Assembly (NCBI GenBank): GCA_050741915.1
Contig: JBOGEX010000109.1
Location: 1 to 38,852 of the forward strand
From: JACCTH01 sp050741915
Lineage (GTDB): Bacteria > Actinomycetota > Acidimicrobiia > Spongiisociales > ZC4RG35
Length of the DNA: 38,852 bases
Reading direction: 5' to 3'
Of this stretch, positions 33,838 to 38,852 are shown one piece after another. The notes below the pieces were generated by a model. The model ran no database searches. It was not told where the DNA came from and was given only the letters and a program-made list of their open reading frames with translations. Made by a program: the position numbers and the translations under genes. Position 1 is the first letter of the stretch, and every line of letters begins with the position of its first letter.

Positions 33838-34253
33838 CGCGTGCACCACTCGGCGCAGCTGCGACTGCTGCAAGGCTGAATCCGGCGACTTGTTTGACGC
33901 ACGACGCGCAGACATGCTTTGCCAAGGTCGGGAGATGTAGAAAGATGTAGTGACGCTGTCGATCATCCCTGGATCGCATCCTCGAGGGGCCCCGTCCGGG
34001 CGGAGCGCCGACGTGCCGCTCGGCGCTGTCTGCGCGCTGTATCGTCCGGCCTGCCTACACCGTCTGGCCGAGGAAGTGCCAGCGTGGCAAACATCAGAAC
34101 CGTTCTTGGGTGCCGCCAGCTTCCTGGGCTCGGTCGGGGGCACTGCTGTCCGGAAGCCCTCCGAGAATTCCAGCCGGCAAACGGGCGCTCCCGCAAGCCC
34201 GAACCTGTCACCCAGGCGCGGCATAGTGGGAGACCTCACCGCAAGGAGACCGC
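33838..34253. other. Intergenic stretch, no gene recognised
   Basis: Lies between the CHAT gene and the membrane-protein pair. The plus-strand frame is open across much of it but has no family similarity or coding character. A short direct repeat AGATGTAG occurs at 33934-33941 and 33943-33952. The region probably carries the promoter of the next genes, ending in GCAAGGAGA before the small ORF at 34254. Confidence 0.4.
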
Positions 34254-34310
34254 ATGACCAAGTTCGCGGCGGCGATCCTCACCCCGGGGAAGACCCGGCG
34301 TCTGGGATGA
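34254..34310 (+). CDS. Small ORF coupled to downstream membrane protein
   Basis: 18 residues (MTKFAAAILTPGKTRRLG). The ATG has a strong AAGGAGA seven bases upstream, and the stop overlaps the start of the next gene (ATGA at 34307-34310). The next gene itself lacks its own good ribosome-binding site. This arrangement suggests a small leader or coupling ORF. Alternatively it is the true N-terminus of the next protein, separated by a one-base shift. Confidence 0.4.
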   Translation: MTKFAAAILTPGKTRRLG

Positions 34311-34897
34311 CACCTGCCGAGTCACTCACTGTTCTTATCGCCGCATCCGGCCTCGCTCTCGGGATTCGGAGCTATTTCCGCGACAAGAAGCGCGACGACG
34401 TGGAGGCGAAGCTTGACGCCAAACGTCACGCTTTCGAGAAGCGGATCAACGAAGAAGCCGTCGCCACCCAGCTGAAACTCCTCCGGATCGAAGAAGAGCG
34501 CCACCGCTGGGAACGCGAGGAGCGAGGAACAAAAGAAGCTCAACGTCAGGAGACCGAGCAGCAAGAGAGGACCGCCTCCTTCCGGATTCGCTTCGGTTAC
34601 CGAGACTCGGCGCGGACATGGGCGCGCATCATCGCGACCAACGAGGGACAAGCTGACGCTTTCTCCGTCCGCCTCGTCGTCCTGGCCGAGACGAGAGATG
34701 GCGACCTCGTCGACGTCGAACCGGTGGGTGGAACCGACTACGGCGTCGGCGCCCGGCTACACCAGGGAGAGAGTGTTTCGATCGGAGTTGCTTTCTCTCT
34801 CGGCTTTCCCCAGCCCGACGACCTCCGCTATCGGCTCACCTGGGTCGACGCCAACGGCGAACAAGTTCAAGAAGGACGAGTGCCAGTCGACCAATAG
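34307..34897 (+). CDS. Membrane-anchored coiled-coil protein of unknown function
   Basis: 196 residues. One membrane helix is predicted at about 6-24 (SLTVLIAASGLALGIRSYF). A strongly charged coiled coil follows at about 25-90 (KRDDVEAKLDAKRHAFEKRI, RIEEERHRWEREERGTKEAQ). The C-terminal beta-rich domain (SFRIRFGYRDSARTWARIIA, RLTWVDANGEQVQEGRVPVD) resembles small sensory or effector modules, though no family is named. Together with the next gene it forms a two-gene unit downstream of the CHAT gene. Confidence 0.7.
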   Translation: MTPAESLTVLIAASGLALGIRSYFRDKKRDDVEAKLDAKRHAFEKRINEEAVATQLKLLRIEEERHRWEREERGTKEAQRQETEQQERTASFRIRFGYRDSARTWARIIATNEGQADAFSVRLVVLAETRDGDLVDVEPVGGTDYGVGARLHQGESVSIGVAFSLGFPQPDDLRYRLTWVDANGEQVQEGRVPVDQ

Positions 34898-34919
34898 GAC
34901 TGAAAGGAAAGGAGACGCG

Positions 34920-35177
34920 ATGCCTGCACCGTATTCGAGAGCAGAACTCCGGACGATGCCAATTCTCGACCTCATCGTCGAGACGCTTCCGAAGAGCACA
35001 GAGTCCCACGGTGACGACTACGGCGAGCTAGCGAAGGGCTACTTCCAGGCTCGGCTTGTCACCGAAGCAGCAGCCAAGTACGCCGCCAAAGCGGCGGCTT
35101 GGACAGCCACCGGAACGATCGCCCTTTTCATCGCAACCGTCGCTCTGGTTGTCGTCGAACTCCTAAGCCGGAGGTAG
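34920..35177 (+). CDS. Small C-terminally membrane-anchored protein
   Basis: 85 residues from the ATG at 34920, preceded by GGAAAGGAG at about five bases. A soluble helical N-terminus (PYSRAELRTMPILDLIVETL) and Ala-rich amphipathic segment (KYAAKAAAWTATG) lead to one membrane helix at about 62-81 (IALFIATVALVVVELL). No family recognised. It starts 22 bases after the preceding gene and is probably cotranscribed with it. Small tail-anchored proteins next to CHAT proteases can be substrates or effectors; that is speculation here. Confidence 0.7.
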   Translation: MPAPYSRAELRTMPILDLIVETLPKSTESHGDDYGELAKGYFQARLVTEAAAKYAAKAAAWTATGTIALFIATVALVVVELLSRR

Positions 35178-35188
35178 CCACCGATCGG

Positions 35189-35216
35189 TTCCCGACTAGG
35201 TACCACTAGTCGGGAA
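35189..35216. terminator. Perfect 11-bp inverted repeat
   Basis: TTCCCGACTAG (35189-35199) and CTAGTCGGGAA (35206-35216) are perfect complements around a six-base loop GTACCA. It lies 12 bases after the stop of the small membrane protein. There is no T-tract on either strand. It may act as a weak or Rho-associated terminator, or as an mRNA-stabilising hairpin. The stretch to 35394 holds no recognised gene. Confidence 0.55.
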
Positions 35217-35394
35217 TGGACGGGGCCAGCACCTGATGAAACAGCGTACAGTCGTGCCGATGGCGCGCATTCAGAGGCGGCGCGTTACACGCCAGGATCA
35301 TGCGTTCTGTAGTACCAGACGAGAGTTCGGCCAGGGTGTGCGTCGTCCCTACCGTACCGAAGTTGTCGGAGGGTAGAAGGCGGGCAGGGGTCCA

Positions 35395-35799
35395 TTATGG
35401 GCGTATACAGTCAGGACCGGCGCGACCGGTAAGTACTCGAGTCACCTTCCACTCTTTGTCTGGCTCTTGCTGCCAGAAGCAGACGATGCGTCCGTCGATC
35501 ACTATTGCTGGTCCTTCGGCTTTGGGCTGGAGCGTCTCGCGGAAGGCGGCCAGGACGTAGGCGCGATCGCCGTGGATGTCGACGACGTCGTAGTCGATCT
35601 CGAACTCGGAGGTGTCAATGGTGGCGAAAAGTTCGATGAACATCTCCCGGATCGCAGCCGTCCCCACCAGCTTTGGTTGTTCATGAAGCAGGACCTCTGC
35701 GTCGTCGGTGAACAGCGCCAAGAAACCGTCGCCATCTCCGGTGCTGAATGTCTGGCTGAACGCGGCGAGCGCTTTGTCTAACTCGGAGCCGTCGCTCAT
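35395..35799 (-). CDS. SnoaL/NTF2-like protein (SgcJ/EcaC-type)
   Basis: 134 residues. The typical fold is seen as an N-terminal helix (LDKALAAFSQTFSTGDGDGF), LALFTDDAEVLLHE, then strands DRAYVLAAFRETLQP, VIDGRIVCFWQQE and KVTRVLTGRAG. Members range from isomerases to proteins of unknown function. ATG at 35799; the stop is TAA. Isolated between remnants, so no pathway can be inferred. Confidence 0.82.
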   Translation of the reverse strand: MSDGSELDKALAAFSQTFSTGDGDGFLALFTDDAEVLLHEQPKLVGTAAIREMFIELFATIDTSEFEIDYDVVDIHGDRAYVLAAFRETLQPKAEGPAIVIDGRIVCFWQQEPDKEWKVTRVLTGRAGPDCIRP

Positions 35800-36037
35800 C
35801 TCGACTGAAAGGGGGAGTCTGGTTCCGCCGAGTAGCCCTGGTCGGCGACCGGACGCATTGGACTAGCAGATTTGAGTTTGGAGTGACCTATTGCATTGAG
35901 GAACTCCTTACAAACACGTTGCCAGAATGCGATCTGAGAGCCGCGACCACTGATCTCAACGACGGGCGACGCATCCTCCGAAGTCGTCGTACTGACCTGG
36001 ACCATGGCGTGCAACCTATTCAAGCGAACTGAGTGAC
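35800..36037 (-). other. Possible small upstream ORF, low confidence
   Basis: A 69-residue minus-strand frame (ATG near 36004, ending in an ATGA overlap with the SnoaL-like gene at 35796-35799) has no recognisable similarity. The start/stop overlap is the only support. Otherwise I see nothing in this stretch. Confidence 0.25.
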
Positions 36038-36310
36038 TGGGTGGGCGCCGTCCTCCTCGCCAGGACCGACTCTTATCCGCAGGCGTATCGCCGAGGCAGT
36101 TCGCTTGGGGTTCAGTTCCACCCGGAGACCTCCCCAGCAGTGGTAGAACGATGGCTGCTCCGCTCGCCACGCAGCGAACTCGAAAGCGACGCCATCAAAC
36201 CCCGACCAACTACTCAACGAGGCTAGGGCGAACGAGACCGAGGCTCACCGAACTTCCCAGGCGATACTCACGGCCTGGCTGAACAAATCGATAGCAATCA
36301 AACCGGCCAA
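36038..36310 (+). pseudogene. Class I glutamine amidotransferase C-terminal remnant
   Basis: The first frame reads VGAVLLARTDSYPQAYRRGS then SLGVQFHPETSPAVVERWL, matching the C-terminal part of GMP-synthase-like amidotransferases (His of QFHPE). A second frame then continues NEARANETEAHRTSQAILTA and WLNK, as expected for the helical tail. A frameshift therefore separates them. The Cys-containing N-terminal part is missing. A degraded gene fragment. Confidence 0.7.
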
Positions 36311-36709
36311 GACCCTTCGTACTCCGAACCCGCAGACTTAAACAGTACCGATGCGTTCGAGGTCGCCGAGATCGAATGATTTCTGGCAGCCGGCGATGAC
36401 GAAGGAGAGGCTTAATCATGTCGGAGCGAAACCCAGTAGGGATCGGCGTGGCCACAAATCAACGGCATCCCGGGTCGACAACATGAGCACCGAGTTGAGG
36501 CGCAGTCGCTTCGACGGTTAAGCCGGTGTCGGATGGTCTGTCCCGACGAAGCGGTCATTGACCGAGGCGTATCTTGGGGTAAGGATGACTTTCGCGTGTT
36601 CTCCTCTGGTTCGAGGTTGTTTCAAAGATCCGCCCTGGGTCAAGTGCGGCGGGGATGTCTCTCTGATTTCTGAATGATCGGTGGAGGTTGTCCGAAATGG
36701 GTGACCGGG
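36311..36709. other. Intergenic stretch, no gene recognised
   Basis: Only short frames are present, for example a 22-codon frame beginning at 36418. None resembles a known protein. The stretch lies between two gene remnants and probably consists of decayed sequence. Confidence 0.4.
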
Positions 36710-36832
36710 TCACCGATAGAAACAAGTCGCCTGTCCGTCGTTGGCATGGACGATAACGAGGCGGGCGCTGACAATGTCGGACGCGGCGCGCACTCTGATG
36801 AGGGCGTCCCATAGCAACTCCCCGGCCGTGGA
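36710..36832 (-). pseudogene. GNAT acetyltransferase C-terminal remnant
   Basis: The minus-strand frame reads STAGELLWDALIRVRAASDI, VSARLVIVHANDGQATCFYR and stops at 36710. It matches the acetyl-CoA-proximal C-terminal part of GNAT toxins (compare LVVVDAIDEQAADFYRHHGF in the intact neighbour). It begins right after the stop of the intact GNAT gene, so it looks like the leftover of a second toxin gene. Confidence 0.65.
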
Positions 36833-37396
36833 CTAGTCAATTAATTCCGACCGGGAGGCCGTCTGGTTAGTTCGAGGCATTGGCGGTTGTGTGCTTTCGA
36901 GGCTGGCTTTTATGTCTTTGATACGGCGGTAGAGCCTGTGCCGGTGTTCGGGGGCGATGATGAAGCCGTGATGCCGGTAGAAGTCGGCTGCCTGCTCGTC
37001 GATGGCGTCGACCACCACGAGTCTGGCTGCGGCCGACTCGCCGGCGGCGAGGGCTTTGCGAAGTGCTTCGGTTAGGAGCAGGGCACCGAACCCCCGGCCC
37101 TGGTGGCGGCGGTCGGCGGCAAGACGGGCAAGCAAGACCATGCCCACGGGGTAGGCGGGCATGCCCCGCACCAACCGGGCCGGTGCTTCCTCTCTGAGAA
37201 CCGATCCCATGGTAAGGCTGAAGTAGCCGACTACCCGGCGGCTCCGGATCAGGAGGAAGGTGCGGGCGGTGTCCATCTCCTGGGCGGCCAAGCCATGCCT
37301 TCCCAGCCAGTCGTCAAGCTCTTCGCTTCCCGACTCGAAGGCGGTTAGGTCGTGATCTCGGCTGAGACGTTCAAGGCGGAGCCTGGGTTGGCTCAC
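36833..37396 (-). CDS. GNAT-family toxin of a DUF1778-GNAT toxin-antitoxin pair
   Basis: 187 residues. The GNAT core is visible: LARLAADRRHQGRGFGALLL (acetyl-CoA loop RHQGRG) and LVVVDAIDEQAADFYRHHGF with the conserved Tyr. The N-terminal FESGSEELDDWLGRHG is typical of TacT/AtaT/KacT toxins, which acetylate aminoacyl-tRNA and stop translation. The GTG start overlaps the antitoxin stop (GTGA). The C-terminal about 25 residues are a Thr/Pro/Arg-rich tail lacking in most relatives. Confidence 0.9.
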   Translation of the reverse strand: MSQPRLRLERLSRDHDLTAFESGSEELDDWLGRHGLAAQEMDTARTFLLIRSRRVVGYFSLTMGSVLREEAPARLVRGMPAYPVGMVLLARLAADRRHQGRGFGALLLTEALRKALAAGESAAARLVVVDAIDEQAADFYRHHGFIIAPEHRHRLYRRIKDIKASLESTQPPMPRTNQTASRSELID

Positions 37397-37683
37397 CCTT
37401 CGGGAAGTTTCGGGGTCCGTTCGAAGAGTTTGGCCAGCTCCGGCACAACCTGGGGAGGTTTGTCGAGCTCAGCCAGGAAACGATCGAAGGCGGCGTTGCT
37501 GAGCACCAGGTCCTGATGCCTTCTGATCACCTTCTGCGCCCGGGCGGTGACGGTGTCAAGCACGAAGGCGGTGACGGTGGTGTTCTCCAGCGCGGCGGCT
37601 TGACGGATCACGGCATCTTGTTGCGGGGTGACCCGCATTTCGAGCCGATGACGGTGGGAAGCCTTCGAGGCGGGCTCAGTCAT
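37393..37683 (-). CDS. DUF1778 ribbon-helix-helix antitoxin
   Basis: 96 residues from the ATG at 37683. The N-terminal ribbon-helix-helix (HRLEMRVTPQQDAVIRQAAA, ENTTVTAFVLDTVTARAQ) binds operator DNA. The C-terminal segment (AFDRFLAELDKPPQVVPELA, KLFERTPKLPEG) wraps the GNAT toxin. An open extension to 37878 runs back through mobile-element repeat sequence and is not part of the gene. It probably represses its own operon through the TGTCCGGA repeats just upstream. Confidence 0.9.
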   Translation of the reverse strand: MTEPASKASHRHRLEMRVTPQQDAVIRQAAALENTTVTAFVLDTVTARAQKVIRRHQDLVLSNAAFDRFLAELDKPPQVVPELAKLFERTPKLPEG

Positions 37684-37701
37684 AGCCGCCAGCCTAACAC
37701 C

Positions 37702-37720
37702 TGTCCGGACGGTGTCCGGA
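37702..37720. promoter_or_regulatory. Putative antitoxin operator (two TGTCCGGA repeats)
   Basis: TGTCCGGA occurs at 37702-37709 and 37713-37720, 11 bases apart (one helical turn), about 20 bases upstream of the antitoxin start. TCCGGA is itself palindromic. Tandem short sites near the start are typical of ribbon-helix-helix autoregulators. Confidence 0.5.
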
Positions 37721-37726
37721 TTGTCT

Positions 37727-37888
37727 GGGGTGCCAGTTGGGGTGCCAGTGGGGTGCGATATCGCCTCCCCACAAATATGCCGTCGCCATTGAGTTTTCGG
37801 TGGCTGATACCCAGAATCGCCTGTTGTGACTTGCGTTTTTCGGCACAGTGGGAAACGAGCGGCGACATCTGGATACAACCGGCTCTCT
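37727..37888 (+). repeat. Integrase-flank repeat, copy D
   Basis: GGGGTGCCAGT units at 37727, 37739 and 37750 match copy C over 30 identical bases. Then AATCGCCTGTTGTGACTTGCG (37818-37838) and ACATCTGGATACAA (37865-37878) match copies B and C and lead into the tRNA half. No integrase sequence remains; the antitoxin promoter now abuts the repeat. Confidence 0.7.
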
Positions 37889-37933
37889 CCATGGCATGCA
37901 AGGGGTCAGGGGTTCAAGTCCCCTCAGCTCCAC
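37889..37933 (+). repeat. 3' half of tRNA-Ala(GGC): attachment-site remnant 2
   Basis: The same 45-base segment as at 14151-14195, in the same orientation and with one difference in the T loop (TTCAAGT). It covers the tRNA from anticodon loop to A73. It is followed by CCGAAACCCCC (37937-37947) and GGGGGATTTCGG (37961-37972), which form a terminator-like hairpin with a one-base bulge and a short T-rich tail. TCCGAAACCCC also follows copy 1. No 5' half exists, so it is an att remnant, not a working tRNA. Confidence 0.85.
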
Positions 37934-38081
37934 AGTCCGAAACCCCCTGTCAGTCAGAACGGGGGATTTCGGTTTATGGGGAGAGCAGAAGCGAACGGTT
38001 GTCCGAGGCGCTGGCGCCAACCTGGTGCCTATCGCAGAAACATGTGAAAGTCTCGCCTGGTCGGTCGAGAGGAAAAAATCC

Positions 38082-38174
38082 TTAGCTGGCGGTGCGATTT
38101 TCCTCTGGTCCCAGGGCGAGGACTCGGTCGATCTCGTCCGACGGGATGAGTACCCGGCGCCCGATGCAGCCCTC
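38082..38174 (-). pseudogene. Excisionase C-terminal remnant near attachment site 2
   Basis: The minus-strand frame reads EGCIGRRVLIPSDEIDRVLA and continues LGPEENRTAS to a stop at 38082-38084. GRRVLIPxDEIDRVL is the common C-terminus of HTH_17 excisionases. The HTH itself is missing. It has the same position and orientation relative to the half-tRNA as the excisionase remnant near site 1. Confidence 0.6.
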
Positions 38175-38289
38175 ACCGGACGAGTCGTGGTGGCGGCTGT
38201 GGGGTGGGCTGTCGGGTCCCGACGGGCAGGCCGTCGAGAAGGCGTCACTTACCCGAGCCGACCAGTTTCCCGGTCCTTCCGGGCGAGGG

Positions 38290-38670
38290 ACGTTCCCAGC
38301 GGATGGCCGACGCTTCGACTTCTTTGGCTTTGGATTCTCTCACCGGCGGTTCAGAAGAACTCCCCCGGCCGTGACATAACGGGGGCGGAAGTGTTCATCG
38401 ACGCTCACCCGGCTGCTGCGACCGGTTGGGAAGCGGGGGTGCGGCTCTCGGCGGGTCCGAAGGTAGGACCCAACATCCTCTCCGAGATCCTCTGTGGCGG
38501 ACAGGTGCGGATGATCGTCAGCGACGGTGACAGCCACCGGGTCGACTACTCCGATCGGGGAGAAGCGATCCCCCCGGCGATCAGAGCTTTAGTGTGGCGG
38601 CGGGACCAGGGGGTATGCACTATCGACGGCTGCCGGAGCCGCTACCGGCTGCAACCCCACCACATCAGAA
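38290..38670 (+). pseudogene. 13E12-type HNH endonuclease pseudogene, frameshifted and cut by an insertion sequence
   Basis: The first frame gives RMADASTSLALDSLTGGSEE. After a frameshift near 38375 the second frame gives GAEVFIDAHPAAATGWEAGV, CGGQVRMIVSDGDSHRVDYS, IRALVWRRDQGVCTIDGCRS and RYRLQPHHIR. That is the C-terminal part of DUF222/13E12-repeat HNH proteins, common in actinobacteria. The motif breaks at HHIR (about 38670), where the insertion-sequence end begins, so the last HNH residues are lost. The N-terminal DUF222 region is absent. Confidence 0.8.
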
Positions 38671-38706
38671 ACGAGATATTGTCAAATGTTGTGGGTGAGG
38701 TCATGG
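38671..38706. mobile_element. End of an IS256-family insertion sequence
   Basis: Right after the broken HNH motif the sequence GAGATATTGTCAAATGTTGTG (38674 on) reads in reverse as CACAACATTTGACAATATCTC. This resembles IS256/IS1081-type terminal repeats, which contain TTTGACA. The transposase stop lies at 38707-38709. The other end is outside the window, so the inverted repeat cannot be confirmed. Confidence 0.55.
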
Positions 38707-38852
38707 TCAGGCTGCGACGTCCTCAGGGTGGGTCTGGTCGGTTTGGCTCCTTTCCTGTAGGTCTCCGTCGATGAAGACAGCTCCGGCTCGGATGAGGGCT
38801 GTGAGGTGGGGCCCGTCGATTCGTCGCCAACGGTGTTGGGCGGCATCGACGA
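38707..38852 (-). CDS. IS256-family transposase, C-terminal part (cut by window edge)
   Basis: The minus-strand frame enters from the right edge and reads VDAAQHRWRRIDGPHLTALI, RAGAVFIDGDLQERSQTDQT, HPEDVAA, then stop. 'AQxRWRxixxPHLxALxRAG' is the usual C-terminus of actinobacterial IS256-type transposases, as I recall them. The DDE core would lie to the right. The insertion truncated the HNH gene. Confidence 0.75.
   Translation of the reverse strand, partial: VDAAQHRWRRIDGPHLTALIRAGAVFIDGDLQERSQTDQTHPEDVAA

Noticed and set aside
37848..38774. A 308-codon plus-strand open frame
   Set aside because: Its start lies in repeat and half-tRNA sequence. Only the final part (from about 38380) is a real HNH fragment, and its tail is insertion-sequence DNA.

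Overview
This is a high-GC window with actinobacterial features: frequent GTG/TTG starts, strings of 1-4 nt start/stop overlaps, a 13E12-type HNH gene, and a CysA2-like rhodanese preceded by a polycysteine upstream ORF. The gene families would fit Acidimicrobiia or a related Actinomycetota lineage, but no rRNA or marker gene fixes the taxon.

Layout. 1-97: C-terminal tail of an ISAzo13-like transposase. 460-4817 (minus): AraC-type regulator, cytochrome P450, 3Fe-4S ferredoxin, zinc alcohol dehydrogenase and esterase. 5058-8669 (plus, divergent): sugar-type ABC importer (binding lipoprotein and two permeases) without an ATPase. 8670-15552: accessory stretch with a MOSC protein, a CGNR zinc-finger protein, an alpha/beta hydrolase broken by one stop codon, an AlkA-like glycosylase, an NTF2-like protein and several integrase, transposase and excisionase remnants. 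15664-23619 (minus): candidate organosulfur-scavenging operon. A cysteine-rich leader precedes a rhodanese/substrate-binding-lipoprotein chimera, two permeases, a double ATPase, a DmoA/NtaA/DszA-type flavin monooxygenase and an FMN reductase. 24328-31497 (plus): complete histidine operon with a histidine-rich leader peptide and attenuator, then hisG, hisC-HAD, hisB, hisH, hisF, hisA-hisI-hisE and hisD. 31498-38852: second accessory stretch with an integrase remnant, an IS3 OrfA remnant, a frameshifted CHAT protease gene, two membrane-protein genes, an NTF2-like gene, a DUF1778-GNAT toxin-antitoxin pair, a half tRNA-Ala, an HNH pseudogene and the end of an IS256-family element.

How the parts fit. 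The his operon covers the pathway from ATP-phosphoribosyl transfer to histidinol oxidation in seven genes. One fusion joins HisA, HisI and HisE; another joins HisC to a HAD phosphatase that could supply the otherwise missing histidinol-phosphate phosphatase. Its leader has seven His codons, an intrinsic terminator, and a segment at the end of the leader identical to the terminator's 3' arm, so classical attenuation can be read from the sequence. The sulfur operon has a parallel design: the leader peptide begins MCCSCGC and can form alternative hairpins. A deletion appears to have fused the regulated 5' part of a rhodanese gene to a transporter gene. The accessory regions share a repeated module made of an integrase 3' end, GGTGCC direct repeats and the 3' half of tRNA-Ala(GGC). 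Two directly repeated half-tRNA sites lie 23.7 kb apart and flank both the sulfur and the his operons.
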